From Paracidovorax avenae ATCC 19860 (GTDB lineage Bacteria > Pseudomonadota > Gammaproteobacteria > Burkholderiales > Burkholderiaceae_C): a stretch of DNA of 64,000 bases. Of this stretch, positions 30,118-39,392 are shown piece by piece; the first letter of the stretch is position 1; the number at the start of each line of letters is the position of its first letter. The stretch covers positions 620,001-684,000 of the forward strand of contig NC_015138.1 of the NCBI RefSeq assembly GCF_000176855.2, in the 5' to 3' direction. A program made the position numbers and the translations under genes. The notes below the pieces were generated by a model. The model made no database searches. It saw only the letters and a program-made list of their open reading frames with translations, and was not told where the DNA came from.

Positions 30118-31542
30118 ATGGACAGCAGCAGTCGCAACCGCAACCCCGGCGACGGCGGGACCGCGCCGGGCATGGAAGCCCTGGGCGCCGCGGGCGGCCT
30201 CCTGGGGGTTCCTCCCGTGGCCGAAAGCCCTTCGGCATCGCCGGCCGCCACCGAGCGCGCGCTGGCGCTGGCGCGGTCGAAATGGCTGGCCACCGGCCTG
30301 CTGCTGGCCGTGGCGGCGGTCTTCGCCGGCACCTATGCCCTGCCGCCGAGCCTGCTGGTGTCGTGCGTGCGCGCGATGGCCGAGGCGGCGATGGTCGGCG
30401 CGCTGGCCGACTGGTTCGCGGTATCCGCCCTGTTCCGCCGGATCCCGCTGCCCTGGGTGCAGCGCCATACCGACATCATCGCGCGCAACAAGGAGCGCAT
30501 CGGCGGCAACCTGGCCGTGTTCGTGCGCGACAAGTTCCTGGACGCCCCGTCGCTGGTCACGCTGATCCGCCGCCATGACCCGGCCGACATGCTGGCGCAG
30601 TGGCTGACGTCGCCGGGCAATGCGCAGCTGCTGGGGCGGCAGGTGGCGCGGCTGGCACTCGCGGCGCTCGATACGGTGGAGGACGCACGCATCCAGCGCT
30701 TCATGAACCAGGCCGCGCGTGCGCTGGTGGGACAGCTGGACCTGTCGCGCACCATGGCCGCGGCGCTGGGCGCGCTCACCCAGGGGGGGCGGCACCAGGT
30801 GCTGCTGGACGACGTGCTCGCGCGCGTGACCCTGCTGCTGCGCGCCCCCGAGACGCGCACCTTCATCGCGGAAGCCATCGTGCAGTGGATCAAGCGGGAG
30901 CATCCCCTCAAGGAGAAGGTGCTGCCCACCGACTGGCTCAGCGGCAAGGGGGCCGGGGCCATCGCCCAGGCCATCGACAGCCTGCTGGCCGAGGTGGCGA
31001 GCGATCCGGCGCACCAGCTGCGTTCGGCGCTCGATGCCGCGGTGCAGCGGCTGATCGAGCGGCTGCAGACCGATCCCGACTGGGAGCGGCGCGGCCTCGA
31101 GCTGCGCGAGTACCTGCAGAACGACGAGACCCTGGGCCGCTACGTGCATGACCTGTGGACGAACCTGCGCGAGCGGCTGCAGAAGGACCTGGCCGACGAC
31201 GACTCCGAGATCTCGCGCAGGGTGGCCGCCATGGGGCAGTGGCTGGGCATGGCGCTGGCGGGCGACCCCGCGCTGCGCGTGCGGCTGAACGTGCGCCTGC
31301 AGCTCTGGGCCACGCAGGTGGCGCCCGACCTGTCGCAGTTCGTGGCCGAGCACATCCGCAACACCGTGGACCGGTGGGATGCCAAGGAAATGGCGCGGCT
31401 CGTGGAGCTGCATATCGGCAGCGACCTGCAGTTCATCCGCATCAACGGCACCGTGGTCGGCGGCCTGATCGGACTCGTGCTGTTCGCGCTCTCGCACGCG
31501 CGGGAAATCGCCCAGGGGCTGGGAATCCTCGCCGCCGGCTGA
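30118..31542 (+). CDS. DUF445 family membrane protein (YjiN-like)
   Basis: A 474-residue protein of the DUF445 family. A variable N-terminus of about 50 residues precedes two hydrophobic stretches (about 61-80 and 85-105, containing the family signature MAEAAMVGALADWFAVSALFRRIPLP). A long soluble helical region follows, and a C-terminal membrane helix (GGLIGLVLFALSHA) ends the protein. The function of the family is unknown. The ATG at 30118 gives a short N-terminus; a longer upstream frame has no support. Confidence 0.8.
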   Translation: MDSSSRNRNPGDGGTAPGMEALGAAGGLLGVPPVAESPSASPAATERALALARSKWLATGLLLAVAAVFAGTYALPPSLLVSCVRAMAEAAMVGALADWFAVSALFRRIPLPWVQRHTDIIARNKERIGGNLAVFVRDKFLDAPSLVTLIRRHDPADMLAQWLTSPGNAQLLGRQVARLALAALDTVEDARIQRFMNQAARALVGQLDLSRTMAAALGALTQGGRHQVLLDDVLARVTLLLRAPETRTFIAEAIVQWIKREHPLKEKVLPTDWLSGKGAGAIAQAIDSLLAEVASDPAHQLRSALDAAVQRLIERLQTDPDWERRGLELREYLQNDETLGRYVHDLWTNLRERLQKDLADDDSEISRRVAAMGQWLGMALAGDPALRVRLNVRLQLWATQVAPDLSQFVAEHIRNTVDRWDAKEMARLVELHIGSDLQFIRINGTVVGGLIGLVLFALSHAREIAQGLGILAAG

Positions 31543-31564
31543 GCCGGCGGCTTCCATTGCCGGG

Positions 31565-31993
31565 TCAGCCCTTGCGCGGTTCCTCTCCCACCGCGTGGGC
31601 CCGTGCGATGGCCAGGATGACCTCGCGTGCCAGGCGCCGCTGGGGGACCGGCAGCTTGAGATAGATGTCGAAAAGCTCGCGGTCGTCGTAGCCGAGTCCG
31701 GCATGCCATTTGTGGAGGGGCTCGCCGGCCGCGCGCAGGACGGGGCTGCCGTCCCCCACATCGACGAAGTCCTCCAGGGGCACGCGCAGCCACTGCGACA
31801 GCGTGGTGAGCTTGCGGGGGCCCGGCATGGTTTCCCCGAGCAGCCAACGGCGTACGCCGTGGAGCGTCATGGGCTTGCCCCAGTGGCGCGTATTGAACTC
31901 GCGTTCCAGCACCGAGGGTTTGGGCTCGTAGCCTGCCGTTTCCATTGCCTCCCGCAATTTCCGGGCGAATTTTTGTTTTGCTTGGTCCTGCAT
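31565..31993 (-). CDS. small HTH-like protein, tandem copy 1
   Basis: A 142-residue soluble protein of unknown function. PMTLHGVRRWLLGETMPGPRKLTTLSQWLRVPLEDF (about 41-77) looks like a Cro/C1-type helix-turn-helix with the recognition helix in HGVRRWL. The C-terminal half, YDDRELFDIYLKLPVPQRRLAREVILAIARAHA, is strongly helical. It is about two-thirds identical by eye to the next gene (32101-32526), so the two arose by tandem duplication. No Shine-Dalgarno sequence precedes the start, but the sequence just upstream is shared by both copies. Confidence 0.75.
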   Translation of the reverse strand: MQDQAKQKFARKLREAMETAGYEPKPSVLEREFNTRHWGKPMTLHGVRRWLLGETMPGPRKLTTLSQWLRVPLEDFVDVGDGSPVLRAAGEPLHKWHAGLGYDDRELFDIYLKLPVPQRRLAREVILAIARAHAVGEEPRKG

Positions 31994-32100
31994 GCCGGCA
32001 CGCTAGGGACCCCTGCAGAGCGTGGCGTGACTCGGAATGCGGGTTACGTCCGGGGTGTGATCCTTGGTTCAGTGGACTGCAGGGAACGGGTATCCGTACG

Positions 32101-32526
32101 TCAGTTCCGGCCCCGCCGCTCTTCTTCGGCGGCATGCGCGCGGGCGATGGCGAGGATTACCTCGCGGGCGATGCGGCGTTGCGGCACGGGCAGCCGCAGA
32201 TAGACCTCGAACAGCTGGCGGTCGTCGTAGCCCATGCCTGCATGCCAGAGGGCGCCGGGCTCGGCGCTGGGGCGCACGGCCTGCGGCGCCACGTCTTCCA
32301 GGAAGTCCTGCAGGGGAATCTGCAGCCATTGGGACAGGGTGACGAGCTTGCGGTGATCGGGCAGGGTTTCGCCGCGCAGCCAGCGCCGCACGCCGTGCAG
32401 GCTCATGGGCTTGCCCCAGTGGCGGATGTTGAATTCCCGCTCGAGGACAGACGGCCGGGCCTCGTAGCCCGCCTTTTCCATAGCGTTCCGTAACTTCTCG
32501 GCAAAATTTTGCTTTGCATCCTGCAT
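32101..32526 (-). CDS. small HTH-like protein, tandem copy 2
   Basis: A 141-residue paralogue of the preceding gene, with MSLHGVRRWLRGETLPDHRKLVTLSQWLQIPLQDF and the same C-terminal block RLPVPQRRIAREVILAIARAHA. The linker between the two halves (about 78-92) is the variable part. A regulatory DNA-binding role is inferred from the HTH-like segment only. The word TCCCTAGCGTG lies at the same distance before both start codons, and a palindrome (AAATCA-ACG-TGATTT) lies further upstream of this copy. Confidence 0.75.
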   Translation of the reverse strand: MQDAKQNFAEKLRNAMEKAGYEARPSVLEREFNIRHWGKPMSLHGVRRWLRGETLPDHRKLVTLSQWLQIPLQDFLEDVAPQAVRPSAEPGALWHAGMGYDDRQLFEVYLRLPVPQRRIAREVILAIARAHAAEEERRGRN

Positions 32527-32581
32527 GCAGTCACGCTAGGGATCGCCCGCCGGAACGGGGTGATTCGGCTATATAGTCACG

Positions 32582-32596
32582 AAATCAACGTGATTT
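32582..32596. promoter_or_regulatory. palindrome upstream of the HTH pair
   Basis: AAATCA (32582-32587), ACG, TGATTT (32591-32596) is a perfect 6-3-6 inverted repeat in the 164-bp divergent gap between the HTH-like gene and the 367-aa gene. It is a candidate operator, possibly for the HTH-like proteins themselves. Confidence 0.4.
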
Positions 32597-32690
32597 GTGG
32601 TTACGGATTCGGGGCGTGGCGCTGTCTGGCGGGCCGGCAGGCATGCACAGGTGGCCCGGGACGGCTCCACGGTAAAGGGAAGGGCGTGCG

Positions 32691-33794
32691 ATGGAGGACG
32701 TGGTTGGCATGGCGCTGCAGGCGCCGGGACGGGCGCTTTGCGTCGGGGGCTGGGGGGTCGCCGAAAACGGGGAGCGTAGCGAAGGGTACAACTACCGGCC
32801 CGAGGGCCGGCCGGAGCCGGACGATCCGATGGAGCGCGCCATCGCCCAGCTGCGGCTGGCGTGGTGCATGAAGGATCCCGACACGACGGCGGACCGCTGG
32901 ATCGCCTCGGCCGAATGGCCTTTTCGTGCCATGGCACTGGCGCTGGAGGCGCGCCGGCGCGCCCTCTGGGGCCGGCTGTCGGCCCTGGGGATGGCGCGCC
33001 TGCAGGCCCAGGGAGAAGGGCTGGACACGGTGCTGGGCCTGGCGCGCCGGCTGCCACGCGGGATGGCGCCCACGCGCGGCGCAGGGCTGGGCGGCACGCC
33101 GGAGCAGGGCGCCCCGCGGCTGGAGGATCTGGCGGGTGTGGTGGGCCGTGCGGCGGACCTGCGCAGCTACGGCTGGCAGGGGCTGTCCCCCGGTGCCATG
33201 GTGGCCTGGGCGCTGGGGCATGGTGCCGGCGCGGTGGGCACCGCGGCGGAAAACCCGACGGTGGCCTGGCTGAGCGGCGCCGCCGTGGCGGCGGCCAACG
33301 CGCAGGGGCCCTGCATGGTGCTCGGCGGGGTGATCGATGTGGTGGTGCTGCGTGCCCTGCGCGCCAGCGCGGAAGGCCGGGTGGACGAGGCGCTGGCGAT
33401 CGCCCGCATGCACTCCGCACCGCTGCAGGACGCGGCGGAGCAGGTGGAGTGCGCCGCCGCCATGCTGGACGCGATCGACCTGCGCGTGCAGGAGATCACC
33501 TGGCTGCTCGGGCGGCTGGAGGCACGCCTCGGTCCGGTGGCGCACCGGGCCGAGATCGCGCTGGCGCTGCGGGAAGCGCGCCAGGCGCACCCGGCGCGCA
33601 CTGTGGGGCAGGGTCTTGCGCCGGAGCTGTTGCCCGGGGAGCGTGCGGTGCTGGAAATGCTGACCACGCTGGGCGGAGCCCTGTACCGCACCGCGACGGT
33701 CCACCTGCTGGACGACCTGGGCCGCCTGACGCGCCAGAGCGGAGAAACCGTGGCCCGCATGCGTCGCTGGCTGCTGATGACCCCGGCGGGGTAG
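32691..33794 (+). CDS. hypothetical protein, 367 aa
   Basis: Not recognised. The frame is open for 367 codons with GC-rich third positions like its neighbours, and no competing gene exists on the other strand. Residues 1-45 are low in predicted structure; 46-130 are Arg/Ala/Leu-rich helical; about 165-225 is small-residue rich (GAMVAWALGHGAGAVGTAAE, then CMVLGGVIDVVVLRAL) and may insert in or lie on a membrane; the remainder is helical and ends MRRWLLMTPAG. AAGGG stands about 9 bp before the ATG. No neighbour gives a hint of function. Confidence 0.6.
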   Translation: MEDVVGMALQAPGRALCVGGWGVAENGERSEGYNYRPEGRPEPDDPMERAIAQLRLAWCMKDPDTTADRWIASAEWPFRAMALALEARRRALWGRLSALGMARLQAQGEGLDTVLGLARRLPRGMAPTRGAGLGGTPEQGAPRLEDLAGVVGRAADLRSYGWQGLSPGAMVAWALGHGAGAVGTAAENPTVAWLSGAAVAAANAQGPCMVLGGVIDVVVLRALRASAEGRVDEALAIARMHSAPLQDAAEQVECAAAMLDAIDLRVQEITWLLGRLEARLGPVAHRAEIALALREARQAHPARTVGQGLAPELLPGERAVLEMLTTLGGALYRTATVHLLDDLGRLTRQSGETVARMRRWLLMTPAG

Positions 33795-33865
33795 CTCCGG
33801 CCATGGGCGGTACACCTCGTGCGACGGCATGCGGCAACGGCGCGAGACAGCGAGCGGGGGCCGCC

Positions 33866-35401
33866 CTAGAACCGGGGCAGTTCCGGGTGCGCGATCTGCC
33901 CGCCGCGCACCAGCATCTTTCCGTACTCCGCGCAGCGGTTCAGGGTGGGAATGACCTTGCCCGGGTTGAGCAGGCCCGCCGGGTCGAACGCGGCCTTGAG
34001 GGCGAACATTTGCGCGTTTTCCTCGGTGGTGAACTGGGTGCACATGCTGTTCAATTTCTCCACGCCGACGCCGTGCTCGCCCGAGACGGTGCCGCCCATG
34101 GCCACGCTGGTCTCCAGGATGTCGGCGCCGAAGAGCTCGCAGCGGTGCAGCTCGTCGGCGTCGTTGGCATCGAACAGCACGAGCGGATGCAGGTTGCCGT
34201 CGCCGGCATGGAAGACGTTGCAGCAGCGCAGGCCGTATTTCTTCTCCATCTCCTGGATGGCCAGCAGGATGTCGGCCAGGCGCTTGCGGGGGATGGTCGA
34301 GTCCAGGCACATGTAGTCGGGGCTGATGCGGCCGCTGGCGGGGAAGGCGTTCTTGCGACCGCTCCAGAAGCGCAGGCGCTCGGCCTCGTTCTCGCTCACG
34401 GTGATGGCGGTGGCGCCGGCCGCGCGCAGCACTTCGCTCATGCGGCCGATCTCTTCCTCGACCTCCTCGGGCGTGCCGTCGCTCTCGCACAGCAGGATGG
34501 CCTCGGCCGCCAGGTCGTAGCCGGCCTGGACGAAGTCTTCGACGGCGGCCGTCATGGGCTTGTCCATCATCTCCAGCCCGGCCGGGATGATGCCGGCCGC
34601 GATGACGGCGGCCACCGCGTCGCCGGCCTTGCGCACGTCGTCGAAGCTGGCCATGATGCAGCGCGCCAGCTGCGGCTTCGGTATCAGGCGTACCGTGGCC
34701 TCGGTGGTCACGGCCAGCATGCCTTCGCTGCCGATCACGGCGGCCAGCAGGTCGTAGCCGGGGGCATCCAGTGCCTCGCTGCCGAACTCCACCGGATCGC
34801 CTTCCACGGTGAAGCCGCGCACGCGCAGCACGTTGTGGACGGTGAGGCCGTATTTCAGGCAGTGCACGCCACCCGAGTTTTCGGCGATGTTGCCGCCGAT
34901 GGTGCAGGCGATCTGGCTGGACGGGTCCGGTGCGTAGTAGAGCTGCCAGGGCGCGGCGGCCTCGCTGATGGCCAGGTTGCGCACGCCACACTGCACGCGG
35001 GCGGTGCGGCTCACCGGGTCGATGGACAGGATGCGGTTGAAGCGCGCCAGCGACAAGGTGACACCCAGGGCGTGCGGCATAGCGCCGCCCGACAGGCCCG
35101 TGCCTGCGCCGCGCGCCACCACCGGCACGCCCAGCGCGTGGCAGGTGCGCAGCACGGCCTGCACCTGGGCTTCGGTCTCGGGCAGGCACACCACCAGCGG
35201 GCGCTGGCGGTAGGCGGTGAGGCCGTCGCATTCATAGGGCGTGGTGTCTTCCGCATGCCAGAGCAGCATGTGCGCTGGCAGGTGCGCAGACAGCGCTTGC
35301 ACGACCTGCGCCTGCCGGGCGGCGCGCTCTGTGGCTCCGGGGTGCGGGTTGGCGGTCGTGGGGTCGGGGGATGCGGCGGGGAGGGGGGCGACGGCGCTCA
35401 T
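33866..35401 (-). CDS. FAD-linked oxidase, glycolate oxidase GlcD-type
   Basis: A 511-residue flavoprotein of the GlcD / D-lactate dehydrogenase family. The FAD-binding PCMH domain shows VVARGAGTGLSGGAMPH and IGGNIAENSGGVHCLKYG. The C-terminal oxidase domain has CNVFHAGDGNLHPLVLFD and SGEHGVGVEKL. The start MSAVAPLPAASPD (ATG 35401) is chosen over a longer frame. glcE and glcF are not adjacent, so the protein may act alone as a D-2-hydroxyacid dehydrogenase; the substrate is not known. Confidence 0.85.
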   Translation of the reverse strand: MSAVAPLPAASPDPTTANPHPGATERAARQAQVVQALSAHLPAHMLLWHAEDTTPYECDGLTAYRQRPLVVCLPETEAQVQAVLRTCHALGVPVVARGAGTGLSGGAMPHALGVTLSLARFNRILSIDPVSRTARVQCGVRNLAISEAAAPWQLYYAPDPSSQIACTIGGNIAENSGGVHCLKYGLTVHNVLRVRGFTVEGDPVEFGSEALDAPGYDLLAAVIGSEGMLAVTTEATVRLIPKPQLARCIMASFDDVRKAGDAVAAVIAAGIIPAGLEMMDKPMTAAVEDFVQAGYDLAAEAILLCESDGTPEEVEEEIGRMSEVLRAAGATAITVSENEAERLRFWSGRKNAFPASGRISPDYMCLDSTIPRKRLADILLAIQEMEKKYGLRCCNVFHAGDGNLHPLVLFDANDADELHRCELFGADILETSVAMGGTVSGEHGVGVEKLNSMCTQFTTEENAQMFALKAAFDPAGLLNPGKVIPTLNRCAEYGKMLVRGGQIAHPELPRF

Positions 35402-35488
35402 GCCCTTCACTTTAGAGTAAGGCGGGCCGCGGGTGCGTGAGTTTTCTTTCAGCACCGCGTGAATCGGCCGGATGGCCGGCCGGACCGG

Positions 35489-37486
35489 TCACACCGGCCC
35501 GGGGCTGACCGGGCGCCGGCTGCCTTCCAGCAGCCAGAGGTGCCGGCTGGCGCGGGTCAGGGCCACGTAGAGCATGTTGCGTTCCCGGTAGGCCTCGTTC
35601 AGCGCGGCGGCGCGGGGAAAGCGGCCGCGCTCGACCAGCGGCACGGCGACGTATTCGTATTCGTGCCCCTTGCAGCGCTCCACCGTCAGCAGCTGCAGGC
35701 TGGGGGCCTCGTTCTGGCGATGCTGCCGGATGCCGGACTCCACCATGAGTGCCAATTGCCCCAGGAATTCATCGACGGACAGGCCCGCGCAGATGCGCGA
35801 GAGTGCCTGCAGGCTGTCCAGGCACTGCCGGTGTTCCTGGGGGCTGATGGGGGCTTCGGCGAAGAAACGGCGCAGCAGCGGGTGGTTGCAGAGCCGGCCG
35901 GCGTCCGCGCACACCTCGGCCGGCAGGGCGAGCCAGGCCTCGCAGGCGGCGGAGGCCACGGGCGCGTTGGGATCGAAGCTGGCACGCAGCAGGAAGTCGC
36001 GCATGCGGTCCGGCTGGTGGATGAGTTCGGAAGCGACGGCGCGGGTGTCCACTTCGGCGGTGGAGTGCTGCGCCAGGGCCTGCAGGTCGAACAGGCCGTT
36101 GGCGAGCACGTCGGCATCGGGCCGGCTGCCGCGCCGCACGTAGCGCATCAGGCCGTCGAGCGCACTGCTCAGGATGCCCTGCGTGAGGCGCACCTGGCCG
36201 CCGCAGCCCGGCAGCGCCCGGAACAGGGCCAGCACCAGGGCGATCTCGGGCCGCTGGTAGAAACGTTTCAGGCCCTTGCAGGCGTAATGGATGCCCTCGT
36301 GGGCGAAGCGCCATTCCAGCAGCACGGAGTCCTCGGGCGAGCGCAGCACCACGGTCAGGCAGGGCGCAGCGCCGCTGGCCGGGGGCGGGGTGCGCTGCAC
36401 GAACTGGTGGATGGCCAGCAGTTGCCGGGCGCAGTCCTCGTCGCTGTCATAGGCGAGCCGCTCGAAGCGGGCGGTCTTGGTGGGGTAGTGCGTCTCGAAT
36501 TCCACGCCGAAGAGCGGGTTCAGGCCTTCGCAGATGGCCTTGCCGAAACGGTAGGTGGTGTTGAGCGTGAGCACTTCGGGCGGCTCGGGCAGTTCCTGCC
36601 GGATGCGTTGCAGCCCGTTGCCGAAGACGGAGAACGCGCCGGGCAGGATGTGCTGGTTGAAGTCGCCCGCACCCACGAACACGCCGTTGCCGCTGGCCAC
36701 GAGGTGGCGCAGCACCAGCATGGCGGCCTCGTCCAGGTCCTGCAGTTCGTCGAACAGCACCGCGTCGTAGCGGCCCTGCAGCCAGGGGCAGGGGTCGCCG
36801 AAGTCCAGCTCGCCGAGCTGCCGCGCGATTTCATAGGTGCAGTCGCCGGGGGCGTAGAACTGCGGTTCGTCGTCCGGCCCCCGGCGCAGGCGTTCGTACC
36901 GGCCCAGCAGCAGGTAGAGCCCGTAGTCCAGCGCGTGGTCCCGGCAGTAGGCGGCGGCATGAATGCCCTCGCGGGCGATGTCGCGGTGCAGCAGGCGCTG
37001 CTTGGCCAGGGCCTCGAAGTCGGTGAAGGCCTGCACGTCGAGTTCGCGGGCCAGGAAGTCTGCGGCCTCGGGCGGTGCCTCATGCCGCAGTTCCTGCAGC
37101 AGCGCGGCGTGGGCCTGGCGGATCAGCAGTTGGCGCTCCAGTGGCTCGGCCAGGGTGTTCACGGGCAGGCCCTGGGCCTGCAGCAGGCCGGCGCAGAGCT
37201 GCTCCACCGTCATGATCCGCACCTCGCGCGCGTCGGCCGGCATGTAGCGGCCCAGCCGGTCGTGGAGGGCGGCGAGGCCTGCGTCGGAGTAGGCCAGCAT
37301 GAGCACCCGGCGCGCACCGCGCATCTGGACCAGGTCCGCCGCCTTGGTCGCCAGGGTGGTGGTCTTGCCCGTGCCCGCCAGCGCGTTGATGAGCACCGTT
37401 TTCGCCGCGGTGTTGAGGACGGCCTTCTGCTCGTCGTTCGGGCGGCGCTGGAGGAAGAGGGGGGCGGGGGAGGGAGGCTGGGCCAT
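35489..37486 (-). CDS. UvrD/Rep-family helicase-like protein
   Basis: A 665-residue superfamily 1 helicase-like protein. The Q-motif region RRPNDEQKAVL, Walker A NALAGTGKTTT, Walker B VLFDELQDLDEAAM, motif III GAGDFNQHI, motif IV TYRFGKAI and motif VI MLYVALTRASRHLWLL are all recognisable. It is shorter than UvrD or Rep (about 720 residues), mainly in the accessory regions. A role in DNA repair or in displacing proteins from DNA is inferred from the family. It lies on the same strand as LysR and purU. Confidence 0.8.
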   Translation of the reverse strand: MAQPPSPAPLFLQRRPNDEQKAVLNTAAKTVLINALAGTGKTTTLATKAADLVQMRGARRVLMLAYSDAGLAALHDRLGRYMPADAREVRIMTVEQLCAGLLQAQGLPVNTLAEPLERQLLIRQAHAALLQELRHEAPPEAADFLARELDVQAFTDFEALAKQRLLHRDIAREGIHAAAYCRDHALDYGLYLLLGRYERLRRGPDDEPQFYAPGDCTYEIARQLGELDFGDPCPWLQGRYDAVLFDELQDLDEAAMLVLRHLVASGNGVFVGAGDFNQHILPGAFSVFGNGLQRIRQELPEPPEVLTLNTTYRFGKAICEGLNPLFGVEFETHYPTKTARFERLAYDSDEDCARQLLAIHQFVQRTPPPASGAAPCLTVVLRSPEDSVLLEWRFAHEGIHYACKGLKRFYQRPEIALVLALFRALPGCGGQVRLTQGILSSALDGLMRYVRRGSRPDADVLANGLFDLQALAQHSTAEVDTRAVASELIHQPDRMRDFLLRASFDPNAPVASAACEAWLALPAEVCADAGRLCNHPLLRRFFAEAPISPQEHRQCLDSLQALSRICAGLSVDEFLGQLALMVESGIRQHRQNEAPSLQLLTVERCKGHEYEYVAVPLVERGRFPRAAALNEAYRERNMLYVALTRASRHLWLLEGSRRPVSPGPV

Positions 37487-37526
37487 GGGGTCCGATGCAG
37501 GAGGCCCGCAGGGCCTCAAGGGGGTG

Positions 37527-38432
37527 TCAGGTCACGCGCCTCAGCCATTCCGCGAAGGCGGCGCATTCCCAGCGGTCCATGGTGCCGGTGCGCCAGCAGA
37601 GGTAGTGGGCATGGGGGCTGGGCGCATCGAGCGGGAACAGCCGCACGAGGGTGCCGTTCTCCAGCCAGGATGCGCCGAGCTTGAGGCGCACCAGCGCCAC
37701 GCCCATGCCGGCCGACGCGGCGTCGCACATCAGGCCGATGTCGTTGAACTGCGAACCTTCCGAGGGCTCCGCCCAGGCGAGCCCGGCGGCGGCGAACCAG
37801 GTGCGCCACGGCTCCAGCGGGCTGCGCAGCAGGAGCGAGGTTTCGAGGTCCGCGGGGCGCTCGAAGGGACCGTGCTCGCGCAGGAAGCCGGGAGAGGCCA
37901 GGGGCGTGACGATGTCGCGCGACAGTTCCACATGCTCCATGTCGGCGTAGTGCCCCGGGCCGAAGCGCACCACGAGGTCCGCATCCTCCGCGACCACGTC
38001 GAGCAGGGGGATGGAGACGTGCAGCGCAAGGTCGATCTCCGGGTAGGCCTCGGTGAACTGCCGCAGCCGCGGAATCAGGATGGCCCGGGCGAAGGTGGGC
38101 GTGACGGCGATCTTGAGCCGCCGCTTGCCCGGCGCGGCCGCCGTGCCCGGAAAGCGCTGCAGCGCGCCCAGGCCCTCGCGCACGTGCGCAAGGTAGGCGC
38201 TGCCTTCGGTGGTGAGCGAGAAATCCGCACGCCCGAACAGCCGCGCGCCCAGGATCTGCTCCAGCTGGCGCACGCGGTGGCTCACCGCGCTGGGCGTCAC
38301 GCACAGCTCGTCGGCCGTCTGCGTCACGCTGCGCAGCCGCGCCAGCGCCTCGAAGGTCAGCAGGCACTGGATGGGCGGGATGCGCTGGGCGGCGCCTCTG
38401 GACGAGGTCAAAGCGGGGCTTGCGGAAGCCAT
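37527..38432 (-). CDS. LysR-family transcriptional regulator
   Basis: A 301-residue LysR regulator. The N-terminal helix-turn-helix is at about 25-55 (RSVTQTADELCVTPSAVSHRVRQLEQ), followed by LGARLFGR. The remainder is a periplasmic-binding-protein-like effector domain. The ATG at 38432 is preferred to the GTG one codon before. It resembles the GcvA group (SAVSHRVRQLE, RSPLEPWRTW). It lies 60 bp downstream of purU, and no divergent target gene is present, so its target is unknown. Confidence 0.88.
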   Translation of the reverse strand: MASASPALTSSRGAAQRIPPIQCLLTFEALARLRSVTQTADELCVTPSAVSHRVRQLEQILGARLFGRADFSLTTEGSAYLAHVREGLGALQRFPGTAAAPGKRRLKIAVTPTFARAILIPRLRQFTEAYPEIDLALHVSIPLLDVVAEDADLVVRFGPGHYADMEHVELSRDIVTPLASPGFLREHGPFERPADLETSLLLRSPLEPWRTWFAAAGLAWAEPSEGSQFNDIGLMCDAASAGMGVALVRLKLGASWLENGTLVRLFPLDAPSPHAHYLCWRTGTMDRWECAAFAEWLRRVT

Positions 38433-38492
38433 CACATGGATTCCCGGCGCAACGCTCCGCCTGCCGCGCAGCGAGTCAGGGGATGTTGCACG

Positions 38493-39341
38493 TTATTTGA
38501 AAATCACCGTCTTGTGGCCATTGAGCACCACGCGGTGCTCGGTGTGCCACTTCACGGCGCGGGCCAGCACCTGGCTTTCGGTGTCGCGGCCGCGGGCCGT
38601 CAGGTCTTCCACGGTGTCGGTGTGGTCGGCGCGGGCCACGTCCTGCTCGATGATCGGGCCTTCGTCCAGGTCGGCGGTCACGTAGTGGGCGGTGGCGCCG
38701 ATGAGCTTCACGCCGCGGTCGTGCGCCTGGTAGTAGGGCTTGGCGCCCTTGAAGCTGGGCAGGAAGCTGTGGTGGATGTTGATGGCCCGGCCCTCCAGCT
38801 TGCGGCAGAGGTCGTCCGACAGCACCTGCATGTAGCGGGCCAGCACGACCAGTTCGGCGCCTTCCTGCTGGATGATCTCGTACTGGCGCGCCTCGGCCTG
38901 GGGCTTGTTGTCCTTCGTGACCGGGATGTGGTGGAAGGGGACGTTGTAGCTGGCCGCCAGCTGGTAGAAGTCGCGGTGGTTGCTGATGATGGCGCAGATG
39001 TGCACCGGCAGCAGGCCGGATTTCCAGCGGAACAGCAGGTCGTTGAGGCAGTGGCCTTCGCGGCTGACCATGATGGCGGTCTTCATGGGCTCGCTGGCGG
39101 CGTGCAGGCTCCAGTGCATGCGGTGCGGCTCGGCGAATTCGGCCAGGCGCGCGCGCAGCGCGGCCTGGTCGTGGGTGTCGCAGGCGAAGCGCACGCGCAT
39201 GAAGAACAGGCCGGTGGCGTGGTCGTTGTACTGGGCGGCTTCCTCGATGTTGCCGCCATGCTCGAGCAGGAATCCGGAGACCGCATGCACCAGCCCGAGC
39301 TTGTCCGGGCAGGAGAGGGTGAGAATATAGGCTTGGGTCAT
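38493..39341 (-). CDS. purU: formyltetrahydrofolate deformylase
   Basis: A 282-residue enzyme that hydrolyses 10-formyl-tetrahydrofolate to formate and tetrahydrofolate, balancing one-carbon pools. The N-terminal ACT domain (MTQAYILTLSCPDKLGLVHAV) is at about 1-80. The formyltransferase domain carries the catalytic Asn and His in NIHHSFLPSFKGAKPY and the Asp in VTADLDEGPII. The start at ATG 39341 is at the ACT domain edge. It is divergent from the GGDEF/EAL gene, 51 bp apart. Confidence 0.95.
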   Translation of the reverse strand: MTQAYILTLSCPDKLGLVHAVSGFLLEHGGNIEEAAQYNDHATGLFFMRVRFACDTHDQAALRARLAEFAEPHRMHWSLHAASEPMKTAIMVSREGHCLNDLLFRWKSGLLPVHICAIISNHRDFYQLAASYNVPFHHIPVTKDNKPQAEARQYEIIQQEGAELVVLARYMQVLSDDLCRKLEGRAINIHHSFLPSFKGAKPYYQAHDRGVKLIGATAHYVTADLDEGPIIEQDVARADHTDTVEDLTARGRDTESQVLARAVKWHTEHRVVLNGHKTVIFK

Positions 39342-39392
39342 AGCGGGGCGATTGTCGCAGCACGGCCCGCAGCAACGCGGAGCAAGGAATTG

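Noticed and set aside
33866..35401. Complete glycolate oxidase operon
   Set aside because: Only a GlcD-type gene is present; glcE and glcF are not in the neighbourhood.
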